Assembly: GCF_000196115.1 (NCBI RefSeq) | Contig: NC_005027.1 | Coordinates: 4,650,001-4,714,000 of the forward strand | Direction of reading: 5' to 3' | DNA from: Rhodopirellula baltica SH 1 | Lineage (GTDB): Bacteria > Planctomycetota > Planctomycetia > Pirellulales > Pirellulaceae | DNA length: 64,000 nucleotides | Shown: piece after piece, positions 55,018 through 63,613 of the stretch | Position numbering within the stretch: the first letter of the stretch is position 1 | How the letters are laid out: the number at the start of each line of letters is the position of its first letter | The notes under the pieces: model-generated | Told to the model about the DNA's origin: nothing | The model's database searches: none | What the model saw: the letters and a program-made list of their open reading frames with translations, nothing else | Position numbers and translations under genes: made by a program

Positions 55018-56850
55018 ATGAGTTCCCCCAGCGACGACGCGATCCTGCAATCCATTCGGCTGTATCGCGAAGCCCTTCAGCAAACGCTGAATCTGTTCGT
55101 CGAATCGGGTGAAATCGCCGAAGGCAGCTACGGTTGGCTGGCCGGCGAGAATGCCTCCGCGTCCGTCGACAACCGCAACATGCCACAACAGATGGCCGAC
55201 CTGCACGAAGGATTCGTGATGAAGGTTTTCGCAACGATGGTGCCCGCCAGCAGCGCTCGAAATTTGGAACAACGACAGCTCGGTCGCATCCTGCTGGAAC
55301 ACGTTTGGGGCGAAACCGTCCAAGGCAGCAAACTGCATGAAGCGATCGATTGGCTGATCACCACCGCCGAAGGTTTCTCCTGGTACGAAGTCACACGGCC
55401 GTTCCTGGAACTGCCTTCGCTTCGCGATCGATGGGGTGAAGTCATCACCGCCGCCACCCGCATGGCGCACTTGATCGCGATGGTCGACGGCGACGACAGC
55501 AGCGTCGAACGCTCGCGTTTGCAATCGATGCTCGACGGGCTCGAAAACGCGAAACAGGTCGCCAAGTCACCTACCAGCGTCACCGCGCCGACCTCGCCAT
55601 CCGATTCACCGACGGTGGATCATCAAGCCGACCTGGACAACGCACGTGAAGCGATTTCGTGGTTGCGTTCAGAAGCCAAACGACTGCGGGAAGGAACCGG
55701 CCACGACGCCGCAAACAAGCCCACACCCACCCGCGCCGGCGGTGGATCCCCCGCATCCACCGAGCCAGCCAAACCGTCCACCAAAGAAACCGCTGAGCAA
55801 GACGATCGCACCCCGGAAGAACGCTTGGCCGAAGCGCGAGCCAAACTGGATCGCTTGATCGGACTGGACGCGATCAAGAATCAAATCCAAACGCTTGCAA
55901 ACTTCCTGGCAATGGAACGCCACCGCGCCAAAGAAGGTTTGCCAACGACCAAACCCAGCCTGCATATGGCTTTTGTTGGAAACCCGGGAACCGGTAAAAC
56001 CACCGTCGCACGAATCATCGCCGAAATCTACGGCGGACTGGGCGTGCTCGAAAAAGGCCACTTGGTCGAAACCGATCGCAGCGGCTTGGTTGCCGAGTAC
56101 GCCGGCCAAACCGGTCCCAAAACAAATGCCAAAATCGATGAAGCACTCGATGGTGTTCTCTTCATCGACGAAGCCTACACGCTGATCGATGAAAGCGGCC
56201 AAGACCAGTACGGCCGCGAAGCGATCCAAACGCTGCTGAAACGAATGGAAGACCAACGCGATCGATTGGTCGTGATCTTGGCGGGCTATCCCAAAGAAAT
56301 GACCAAGATGATCCGCAGCAACCCGGGACTGAGCTCTCGGGTCGGCACCACGATGCACTTCGACGATTACGATCCCGAGGCCCTGTGCCGGATCTTTGAA
56401 CTGATTGCCGCGAAGGCTCAGTACGTCATTCCAACCGAAAGCCGACGACGACTACTGCGAGGCTTCACGCACCTCTACTTCAATCGCGATCGGCACTTCG
56501 GCAACGGCCGAACGTCTCGCAACTCGTTTGAACGCAGCGTCCGGAGACTGGCAAACCGCATCGCGGGTTCGACGGAAATCACGCGAGAATTGCTGACAAC
56601 GCTTGAGCCATCTGACATCGAGATCCCAGATCTGACGGACGCGCAGCTCGATGCGATGACCGAACCAAGCGGGATGATCCGAGTCACCTGCCCACACTGC
56701 GACACGCCTCAGGTGATCGAAGACACCCTGATGGGCACAACGACCAACTGCAATTCCTGCAGCGAACCGATGGAAGTCCAATGGGGCAGCCCGGTGATCG
56801 ACCTGAAAGCCCCCGCCGAATCAAACCCCGAGCAGGATAGCCCAAGCTAA
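55018..56850 (+). CDS. CbbX/SpoVK-type AAA+ ATPase with TerB-like N-terminus and zinc ribbon
   Basis: 610 aa. Residues 1-180 are helical and include IAMVDGDDSSVERSRLQSML, reminiscent of TerB-like domains. A Pro/Ser/Thr-rich linker (about 185-265) leads to the AAA core: Walker A AFVGNPGTGKTTVARIIAEI (about 321-328), pore-loop region YAGQTGPKTNAKIDEALDG, Walker B VLFIDEAYTLID (about 381-386), AGYPKEMTKMIRSNPGLSSR (sensor and Arg finger) and FGNGRTSRNSFERSVRRLAN (sensor 2). The C-terminus has a zinc ribbon (VTCPHCDTPQ and NCNSCSEPM). CbbX proteins remodel Rubisco; non-photosynthetic relatives act on other assemblies. It is divergent from gyrA (162-bp gap). Confidence 0.88.
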   Translation: MSSPSDDAILQSIRLYREALQQTLNLFVESGEIAEGSYGWLAGENASASVDNRNMPQQMADLHEGFVMKVFATMVPASSARNLEQRQLGRILLEHVWGETVQGSKLHEAIDWLITTAEGFSWYEVTRPFLELPSLRDRWGEVITAATRMAHLIAMVDGDDSSVERSRLQSMLDGLENAKQVAKSPTSVTAPTSPSDSPTVDHQADLDNAREAISWLRSEAKRLREGTGHDAANKPTPTRAGGGSPASTEPAKPSTKETAEQDDRTPEERLAEARAKLDRLIGLDAIKNQIQTLANFLAMERHRAKEGLPTTKPSLHMAFVGNPGTGKTTVARIIAEIYGGLGVLEKGHLVETDRSGLVAEYAGQTGPKTNAKIDEALDGVLFIDEAYTLIDESGQDQYGREAIQTLLKRMEDQRDRLVVILAGYPKEMTKMIRSNPGLSSRVGTTMHFDDYDPEALCRIFELIAAKAQYVIPTESRRRLLRGFTHLYFNRDRHFGNGRTSRNSFERSVRRLANRIAGSTEITRELLTTLEPSDIEIPDLTDAQLDAMTEPSGMIRVTCPHCDTPQVIEDTLMGTTTNCNSCSEPMEVQWGSPVIDLKAPAESNPEQDSPS

Positions 56851-56922
56851 CGTCGAAACGGCTCTGCAAACCAACGGCCGCACCAACGACTCGCGTCGAT
56901 CAAAGCAGCCATCCGCGACCGA

Positions 56923-57705
56923 TCAGCCGCGAAGCGGGCGATACAGATCCAACTCTTCACGGCCCATCAACTGCGAATAGATGGCGGCAATCTGGCGTCG
57001 GCCTTCCCGCAACATCTCTTCCGCATCGTTGGTTTCCGGCTCTGTCAGCTCAAACCAATACTCATCCGCGGCGGGTTTGCTGAAGCCACGAGCACTCTCC
57101 GGCAACCCAGCCACAATCACACATTCGCATTGCTGCGATTCAGGTGCGTTGTCATCCGCTTCGCCAACGTTCTGATACTGCAACAGGTAATCAGGCGGGA
57201 TCGAACCATCCAGCTCGTCATCGGCTTCCGCCTCTTCATCGGGCTCCTCGACAACGTCCACTGTTTCGACGGAAGTCACCATGACGTTTGGCCACACACG
57301 ACCTCGCAGCAAGTCCGAACGGGTCACCGCGAGCAAGCCGTCTTGAATCCATTCGCCAATCGTCACCGGCAAAGCCGCGGGAATCTCGTCGCCACGCTGG
57401 GCCGCGATCGCGTTGAACGCTAAAGAAGACAAACTGCGATCGGGCAGCATGGGTGATGCAAGGTCCCAACATTCCGCCAATTCACGACCGTCCAACCAAT
57501 GTCGGTCAAACCAATCGCGCCGGAAGGTCGGACCGATTCGGCGAACCATACCATCCGCGTCGGGACGGTCCGCCCACGCATCGGCGCCGCCGACCAAAGT
57601 CACATCGTACCCGAGGAAACGACCATACAAAGCCGCTTCAATCCCCAACTCCGTGGTGCCAATCACAACGATAGAACCAGGAGGATCAAGGGTGGAATCA
57701 TTCAT
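56923..57705 (-). CDS. Rossmann-like protein of unknown function (FAD/NAD-binding fragment)
   Basis: 260 aa from an ATG at 57705. Residues 10-35 form a dinucleotide-binding beta-alpha-beta (SIVVIGTTELGIEAALYGRF, with GxTxxG instead of GxGxxG). The rest has AFNAIAAQRGDEIPAALPVT and an acidic insert (DVVEEPDEEAEADDELD). It looks like the first half of a flavin-containing oxidoreductase without the C-terminal FAD motif, so it may not be catalytic. It is the last gene of the minus-strand biosynthetic group, 138 bp after the methyltransferase stop. Confidence 0.6.
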   Translation of the reverse strand: MNDSTLDPPGSIVVIGTTELGIEAALYGRFLGYDVTLVGGADAWADRPDADGMVRRIGPTFRRDWFDRHWLDGRELAECWDLASPMLPDRSLSSLAFNAIAAQRGDEIPAALPVTIGEWIQDGLLAVTRSDLLRGRVWPNVMVTSVETVDVVEEPDEEAEADDELDGSIPPDYLLQYQNVGEADDNAPESQQCECVIVAGLPESARGFSKPAADEYWFELTEPETNDAEEMLREGRRQIAAIYSQLMGREELDLYRPLRG

Positions 57706-57843
57706 GAACACGTGCCGGTTCTCGGCAAAAACAAAGCGTTTCGAAAGCAAAAAGGACTCACATCCCGCCAACCAGCGGTCGCGTATCGTCGGGGCTGAGT
57801 CGCAAACTCGCAAGTGGCAATCCTCAACGTCCAATTCCGACGA

Positions 57844-58530
57844 CTACGCGATCCCGGTGTCTTCCTCCATGTCGTCGACCGCCAAACGTCGATACAGCCG
57901 CGATTGGAGAAAACCATGATTGAGGAACTTGGTTCGATGAACTTTCCACTGGTCGGAGTCCAAGAACGGCTCCACCGCGACCAAAGATTTTGATGAAAGA
58001 CCGGTTTGCCAGGCGAAGAAAACATGCATCACCCGGCTCCAAAACGCTGCTCTCTTCCGCCGCCATCCTGACGCGGGCATCACAAAATCAACGTGATAGA
58101 ACCAACCTCGCCGTGCGACCCAATCCAACCATCGCGGTAAATGAAGTCGCAATTCCGCTTCGGTGAAACAGTCCAAGAAGAACGCCGCAACGACACAATC
58201 AAACGTTTTTCCGCCGGTATCCCAACGCGTTGCATCTGCGCAAACGAAGGTAACCTGAGCAGAGGCACCCATCTGGCTCACCCGCTCTCGCTGGAGCCGA
58301 ATCATTTCCGGGCTTTGCTCGACACTGGTCACGTGCGTCTGCGGCTGCACCCGCAAGACTTCCGCCAACAAACGCCCATCACCATCGCCCAGGATCAACA
58401 TTTGATGGACCGGAGGCAACTCAGGCAGCAGAGCCGTGCGAGCGAGTTGCAGGTCGTTGCGAAAGACCGGCTTTTCCAGCAACCAATACCACCGAGCCAA
58501 TCGGTCATAACCTTGGGCTGAGTCGCTCAA
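57844..58530 (-). CDS. Class I SAM-dependent methyltransferase (second of cluster)
   Basis: 228 aa from a TTG at 58530 that overlaps the UbiA-like gene stop as TTGA; a TTG at 58572 would lengthen it by 14 residues. The SAM-binding motif I is HQMLILGDGDGRLLAEVLRV, the acidic residue of motif II is in HVTSVEQSPEMIRLQRERV, and motif III is near VTFVCADATRWDTGGKTFDC. A C-terminal Trp/Arg-rich region (SGWRRKRAAFWSRVMHVFFA) could meet a lipid substrate. The gene order suggests that it methylates the product of the polyketide or prenyl steps. Confidence 0.8.
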   Translation of the reverse strand: MSDSAQGYDRLARWYWLLEKPVFRNDLQLARTALLPELPPVHQMLILGDGDGRLLAEVLRVQPQTHVTSVEQSPEMIRLQRERVSQMGASAQVTFVCADATRWDTGGKTFDCVVAAFFLDCFTEAELRLHLPRWLDWVARRGWFYHVDFVMPASGWRRKRAAFWSRVMHVFFAWQTGLSSKSLVAVEPFLDSDQWKVHRTKFLNHGFLQSRLYRRLAVDDMEEDTGIA

Positions 58531-59477
58531 ACGACAGCCCAACAGATCATCGGCGATAACATCAACGACCAATCAGCCATCGGAACCAATCGTTCAAAAC
58601 AAGGCAGTCGCACATCAGCCGACGATGCCAAACGACTCCATTCGATCAGAGCCCTCCCATTCCATCTCCAAAAACAAGTTGTCGCGAACAGGGCCATCGA
58701 ACCGCCAATCAAGCAAACCACCACCAACCCAGGCAACCAACCGGTCATTCCAGTGATTCCGGCCACCACCGCCACGCTCCATATTGCCATCAGTTCACGA
58801 CGAGGCTTTCCGGCTCGAGACGCATCGTAGTTCTGATCTGCGACCGATTCTCGCTCCGCCACCGCCCAGCAGTTCACCGTGAATAGCGTTGCCGAAGCGA
58901 CGCAGGCCAATCCCAACGAAACACTGGGGGCCTCCGACCAAGCGATCAAACTCACGCCGGCCGCGAAGATTGCACCGACCTGAACTTCTTTCGCGAAAAC
59001 ATGTCTGACCGTGGCACGTCCCGGCCAGAAGTGAACGCCAGCACCATATGCCAAAACCAAGGCAGCAATGAGCAACCCGATCCGGATCACGGCCGCGTCC
59101 ATCCAAAGCACCACGACGGAACTGGCGATTAACAAAACCACGATCCAAGCCGTCACCCAAATGGGCGCGAATTGGTGATGCATTCGATGCCGAACCAAGT
59201 GTGGTTTCGACAGATCCAATCGCGCCCCATCAAGCAACCGGTCGGCGACGTAAATCAACCAAACGACCGACGCCAAAACAAAGGATTCGTACCAGCGCGG
59301 CGCACGACCACAAAAAGAGAAAACAAAAACGAACTGCCAAAGCAACGCGACCAAGACCGCATCCAGCGACAGCACATTCAACCAACACGCAAGCGGCAAT
59401 CGCTCAACCGGCGTTTCCGACTGCCGAACCGGCGTGGGTGCTGATTCAACCTGCGAGTTCGATTCAGGAGGCCGCAC
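58527..59477 (-). CDS. UbiA-like prenyltransferase-type membrane protein
   Basis: 316 aa from a GTG at 59477, overlapping the FAH-family stop by 14 bp; a GTG at 59513 is an alternative. Eight or so membrane helices, e.g. LDAVLVALLWQFVFVFSFCG, VVLLIASSVVVLWMDAAV and LLIAALVLAYGAGVHFWPG. The Asp-rich helix end IYVADRLLDGARLDLSK and a later NYDASRAGKPR stand where UbiA proteins hold their two metal/diphosphate-binding motifs, but the first lacks the usual Asn. It is thus a divergent UbiA-superfamily member. In this operon it might prenylate the polyketide-derived phenol. Confidence 0.6.
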   Translation of the reverse strand: MRPPESNSQVESAPTPVRQSETPVERLPLACWLNVLSLDAVLVALLWQFVFVFSFCGRAPRWYESFVLASVVWLIYVADRLLDGARLDLSKPHLVRHRMHHQFAPIWVTAWIVVLLIASSVVVLWMDAAVIRIGLLIAALVLAYGAGVHFWPGRATVRHVFAKEVQVGAIFAAGVSLIAWSEAPSVSLGLACVASATLFTVNCWAVAERESVADQNYDASRAGKPRRELMAIWSVAVVAGITGMTGWLPGLVVVCLIGGSMALFATTCFWRWNGRALIEWSRLASSADVRLPCFERLVPMADWSLMLSPMICWAVV

Positions 59478-60327
59478 CTTGAACAATCCGGTTGGACAAC
59501 GTGCCCACGCCACCGATGGTGATGTTCACAACGTCATCAGGAAGCAGCGTGAAATCGCTGGTGGGAACAATCCCGGTCCCGGTCATTAAAAATGCCCCGT
59601 CGGCCATCGTGTTGTCACGCCCCAACCACTGCACCAAATCTTCAAACTTCCGGGCCATCTCAGCCGCTGATGTGGCCTGATCGAAAACGACGTTTCCATC
59701 TCGGACAATCTTCAGATCCACGGTGATGGCATCGACCGAAGGCAGTTCATCCATCAATGTGATCCAAGGCCCCAACCCCGCACACTGGTCGTAACACTTC
59801 GCTTGAGGCAAATACAAAGGGTTCTCGCCCTCAATGTCTCGCGAACTCATGTCATTGCCGACCGTCAATCCGACGATTTTCAAAGAGGGACTGAGCACCA
59901 ACGTGATCTCGGGCTCCGGCACATTCCACTTGGCATCGGTTCGAATGCGAAGCGGTTGATGGTGGCCGCTGACGCGCGAAGGCGTCGCCTTGAAAAAGAT
60001 CTCCGGCCGATCGGCGTTGTACACCTGGTCGTAGCAGGAGGCGGCTGCTTCGGACTCTTCCATTCGAGCCGTTTGGCTGCGTTTGTAGGTCACACCTGCC
60101 GCCCAGACTTCTTGCTGATCGATCGGCGGCAACCACTGCGTCGAATCATTGATGGCGATGGGTTGGTCGCGTCCCAGCGAGTCTGCCGCGGCCAAGGGAT
60201 TCTCTGCGGCAAGAATGGCCGACAAAGTCGGAAGCTCCGCTGTCATCTGCAACGGAACCAAACTGTCGTTTTCGACCAAAGCAACGCGAGTTTGGCCGGC
60301 TGAATCAATGCATTTGGTGATATTCAT
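59464..60327 (-). CDS. Fumarylacetoacetate hydrolase family protein
   Basis: 287 aa. The FAH fold is visible: VWAAGVTYKRSQTARMEESE, then KATPSRVSGHHQPLRIRTDA, the metal-binding EPE in WNVPEPEITLVLSPSL, VGNDMSSRDIEGENPLYLPQ, and GTGIVPTSDFTLLPDDVVNI. Such enzymes cut C-C bonds in beta-diketones, or hydrate and decarboxylate dienoic acids, using Mg2+ or Mn2+. Within this gene group it could act on a polyketide intermediate, or belong to aromatic breakdown. It follows the type III PKS gene by 84 bp on the same strand. Confidence 0.9.
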   Translation of the reverse strand: MNITKCIDSAGQTRVALVENDSLVPLQMTAELPTLSAILAAENPLAAADSLGRDQPIAINDSTQWLPPIDQQEVWAAGVTYKRSQTARMEESEAAASCYDQVYNADRPEIFFKATPSRVSGHHQPLRIRTDAKWNVPEPEITLVLSPSLKIVGLTVGNDMSSRDIEGENPLYLPQAKCYDQCAGLGPWITLMDELPSVDAITVDLKIVRDGNVVFDQATSAAEMARKFEDLVQWLGRDNTMADGAFLMTGTGIVPTSDFTLLPDDVVNITIGGVGTLSNRIVQGAAS

Positions 60328-60411
60328 GTCGACAAGATAACCGCCCTCACGCCCCGTCAGAAGACCTCAGGGGGCAAAAGACATCCTTGCAGAAAAATCG
60401 ACCAAGACCAC

Positions 60412-61515
60412 TCAGCGGACGACCGCGACTTCGATTTCGAGCCCCGGGCCAAATCCAAGCATCAACCAAGGACCAGGAACGTTTCGCTGCTGGAATTTCT
60501 GCAGAACAAACCCGAGTGTGGCTGACGACATGTTGCCGTGTTCTCGCAACACTTCCCGCGAAACATCGAGAGCGCCCGAAGGCAATTCCAACGCGGTTTC
60601 AACCGACTGCAAAATCCGAACGCCGCCGGGATGCACCGCCCAACCACCGATCGAATCCAAATCCAATCCTGACTTGGCTAACCACGGCACGAGAAACTCA
60701 CGAAGGTTCGTTTCGATGAAACCAGGCACGCTGGCTTCAAGCGTCATGATGAATCCGTTGTCGCCGATCCGCCAAGTCATGGCGTCATGACTGTCGCGAA
60801 TCAAACACGAACCGACCGAGACGATTTCACCCAGCGGTGTATCGACACCTGATGCGGGGCAATCATCGCCGGCAACAATCAAACCCGCCGAACCATCGGC
60901 GAACAAAGATCCTGACACGATCCGCTGGGCATCGTATCCGTACTGATAGTGCAGACTGCAAAGTTCGATGCAAACGATCAACACCACCGCGTCGGAGTCG
61001 GCCGCGACCAAACCGCGTGCGGTCCGGAGCGCGTTGACTAAACCGTGACAGCCCATGAACCCGACTTGAATTCGCTGGGTCGTGATCGGCAAACCGAGCT
61101 TGTCAATCAATTGCACATCGATCCCCGGCGCGGTGAACCCGGTGCAAGTGACGGTGACCACGTGCGTGACATCGTCCGACGATATACCGCTGCCATCGAG
61201 CGCTCCCTGCCCGGCTCGGCACGCTAGTGCGGGTGCTTCCTCAGCAAAGCGTTCGTTGCGAGTGGCCATCGTCGGGCCACGATCGCAACCATCTTGCATG
61301 GGTGGATAAAAAGATTGAGTCAGCTCGCCTGCATCGCCTTTTTCAACCAACACACTTCCGCGAGTATCGACCCCGGTTCGACGATACAGCTTGGCCAATT
61401 TCACAGCCTGCGATTCGTCCTCGCATGACATGCTTTGGGCGCAGTGAGTTGAGAACGCAAGGTCGGCCTTGTGCGTTGGCTGAGCCGTCGCAATCGATAA
61501 GATCTGGGCAGTCAT
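60412..61515 (-). CDS. Type III polyketide synthase
   Basis: 367 aa. The catalytic triad of chalcone synthase-type enzymes is complete: Cys156 in VGFMGCHGLVNALRTARGLV, His295 in GGWAVHPGGVRILQ and Asn328 in REHGNMSSATLGFVL. Other thiolase-fold features include TVTCTGFTAPGIDVQLIDKL and GSLFADGSAGLIVAG. These homodimeric enzymes extend an acyl starter with malonyl-CoA and cyclise it to resorcinols, pyrones or phloroglucinols. The ATG overlaps the stop of the FAD-oxidoreductase gene (ATGA), as in bacterial operons making alkylpyrones and alkylresorcinols. The starter unit cannot be told from the sequence alone. Confidence 0.96.
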   Translation of the reverse strand: MTAQILSIATAQPTHKADLAFSTHCAQSMSCEDESQAVKLAKLYRRTGVDTRGSVLVEKGDAGELTQSFYPPMQDGCDRGPTMATRNERFAEEAPALACRAGQGALDGSGISSDDVTHVVTVTCTGFTAPGIDVQLIDKLGLPITTQRIQVGFMGCHGLVNALRTARGLVAADSDAVVLIVCIELCSLHYQYGYDAQRIVSGSLFADGSAGLIVAGDDCPASGVDTPLGEIVSVGSCLIRDSHDAMTWRIGDNGFIMTLEASVPGFIETNLREFLVPWLAKSGLDLDSIGGWAVHPGGVRILQSVETALELPSGALDVSREVLREHGNMSSATLGFVLQKFQQRNVPGPWLMLGFGPGLEIEVAVVR

Positions 61516-62858
61516 GAAGAGACGTGAGTCCGAAGAGAAGCGTCCGCGAAGCTCATTGCGGTGCGATGGATGGAGGACGTTGCGTCGAAACGCGGTCCGT
61601 TTGCGAGACTACGAGTGAAAGGAGTCGCCAACCAATGAGCACGTCGTAGACCATGACATGCTAACCAGCGAGCCGGACGATACCGAACCATCCCGGTGAC
61701 CCAACGACATAAATGCCGACGGCGGGTTTGAAACTTCACTGCTCGACGATCCCAGTTTGCACCAAAATCGGCTTCACCGTTAGGCGTCATCTGCCCCAAC
61801 CGATACAAAGCCCACAAATCAGCCACCACCAAACCGCTCTCAATCCCCCACGTCATTCCTTCGCCCGTCAGCGGTTCAACATAGCCTGCCGCATCCCCAA
61901 TCGCGACAACACGGCCTCGGCCGCTCACCCTTCTTCGCCTCAGCGGTGGGGTGGTTTGCCAGCGTGCCGCTTCCGCAAACCAATGCTCCAGTTTTCGCGA
62001 CTGTGACGAATCAAACAGCCCCGAATCCAATAACAATGCCAGCGTTTGCATTTGGATCGCCATCCTACCAACCCCCTCTCCAGAGGCACCCTTCTTGCCG
62101 GGATGAACAGCGGCAGCGATGTCAAGATTTCCGTTCGGAAGACAGACGATCCCGACATAGCCGTCATGCCCACAGTGCATTTGGATTTCACCAGATTCCA
62201 AAATCCAATCAATCTGATTTGCGTCATCGCGACTCATATGAGCGGATAAACCCATTGGGCCATTGGGCGTTTCAACCCACCGAAGATCCGCCACATCGCG
62301 TTGCCGAAAACGTCCGGTCAGCCCCGCCGCAACAACCATCAAGTCAAAAGCCTCTGGCGATCCCGTTCCGATGTCGATTGAAACGCTTTTGTCGGACTCC
62401 GCCACGATGGTGGCTTCGCATGGCTGCCGCACTTCCACACCGGCCTCGATCGCCAACGTCAAAAGATGCTGATCCAATTCCGCACGCGAAAGTGCGATGC
62501 CCTCACGAATTGGAATACGTACCGGGGGAACACGCGACGCTTTCTCGCCCACCATCTGTGTCACCGCTGAGCTAGCTTTCGTCACTTGAAAGTAGCCACG
62601 AAAGAACTTGGTCGGCAGCCCGAGATCGCGAACTGATTCGCCGGCACCGATTGCATCCAGCGCAGCCAATCCCGCAGCCCCCAAACAACACCCGCAAACT
62701 TTTTCGCGAGGAAAAACCGATCGCTCGAACAAGGTGACCTTGGCACCACGTTGCGCAAACCGAATTGCCGCAGCACAACCTGCCACGCCCGCACCAATGA
62801 TTGCGACCTTGCCCAAGTCCCGAGTTTCAATCGAGGAACCTGATTCGGCGAGGCTCAT
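61512..62858 (-). CDS. FAD-dependent oxidoreductase (geranylgeranyl reductase-like)
   Basis: 448 aa from an ATG at 62858 that overlaps the methyltransferase stop by one base (TGATG); a GTG at 62861 is the other option. FAD-binding motifs: VAIIGAGVAGCAAAIRFAQR at the N-terminus, ALSRAELDQHLLTLAIEAGV, LMVVAAGLTGRFRQRD, and GRVVAIGDAAGYVEPLTGEG near 325. This is the PHBH/GGR fold. It could hydroxylate or reduce the polyketide ring or a prenyl side chain. It lies between a methyltransferase and the type III PKS with overlapping codons on both sides, a typical arrangement of such operons. Confidence 0.92.
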   Translation of the reverse strand: MSLAESGSSIETRDLGKVAIIGAGVAGCAAAIRFAQRGAKVTLFERSVFPREKVCGCCLGAAGLAALDAIGAGESVRDLGLPTKFFRGYFQVTKASSAVTQMVGEKASRVPPVRIPIREGIALSRAELDQHLLTLAIEAGVEVRQPCEATIVAESDKSVSIDIGTGSPEAFDLMVVAAGLTGRFRQRDVADLRWVETPNGPMGLSAHMSRDDANQIDWILESGEIQMHCGHDGYVGIVCLPNGNLDIAAAVHPGKKGASGEGVGRMAIQMQTLALLLDSGLFDSSQSRKLEHWFAEAARWQTTPPLRRRRVSGRGRVVAIGDAAGYVEPLTGEGMTWGIESGLVVADLWALYRLGQMTPNGEADFGANWDRRAVKFQTRRRHLCRWVTGMVRYRPARWLACHGLRRAHWLATPFTRSLANGPRFDATSSIHRTAMSFADASLRTHVSS

Positions 62859-63613
62859 CACGGAATGGCACCCGACAGAATTGGTGAAGGTGCCCCCACC
62901 CTTTCTGCCACGCAGGCTTGATCGATCGCTGCAAGGAATCGGCAGGGAAAAGAAATGCGGACGGGAATGTCGTATCCCATCGCTTGTCGAAGAAGCGACG
63001 AAAACTCAGGGCGACTGTACGCAGCTCGAACACTGGCCGTTGCATCGTGGTGAACGATGTCGCTGCGCGAGACCAACCGCGATGCGGCGGCGACCAAAGC
63101 AAGGTTCACCGATGATCGATCCAGGTCACAGATCAGCACCGAGCGTTCACTCACGCGCCACATTTCCTGGATCAACCGGACCGCTTGATAGTTTTCTAAA
63201 TGGTGCATGAACAAGGAATTGGTCACGACATCAAATCCAGACGGCAATCCATCCACCAAGCAATCCCGCACGACAGTGCCCAAGGTCACGCCAGCAGCCT
63301 TGGCCGACTCCAAAGCAAAATCCATGGCGGTTTCACTGCGATCCAGCGAGGTGACCTCCATCTGGATGCCCTGTCGCTTGGCCCGGCACAACCAATCGAT
63401 CGGCAGGTCCGCGCTGCCGCTGGCAACATCCAAAATGCGCAGAGGTCGACGCGGTTGCTGCGACGCCAATCGAACCAACCGAGGGTAAAACACACGCGAG
63501 ACCAAACTGATTCGGTTCAACCGAGCCAATCCAGCCAAAGCCTGCCGATGTCGATCTGGATCCAAACCGGGATCGTCCATCCACTCATCACTGCGAATGC
63601 GTGCAAAGGTCAT
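62858..63613 (-). CDS. Class I SAM-dependent methyltransferase (first of cluster)
   Basis: 251 aa. SAM-binding motif I is [20 protein letters not shown], motif II acidic residue in [17 protein letters not shown], and motif III near [20 protein letters not shown]. The ATG overlaps the dehydrogenase stop (ATGA) and the stop overlaps the FAD-oxidoreductase start, so it is in the middle of a coupled operon. It should methylate the polyketide product or its precursor. There is no membrane helix. Confidence 0.92.
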   Translation of the reverse strand: MTFARIRSDEWMDDPGLDPDRHRQALAGLARLNRISLVSRVFYPRLVRLASQQPRRPLRILDVASGSADLPIDWLCRAKRQGIQMEVTSLDRSETAMDFALESAKAAGVTLGTVVRDCLVDGLPSGFDVVTNSLFMHHLENYQAVRLIQEMWRVSERSVLICDLDRSSVNLALVAAASRLVSRSDIVHHDATASVRAAYSRPEFSSLLRQAMGYDIPVRISFPCRFLAAIDQACVAERVGAPSPILSGAIP

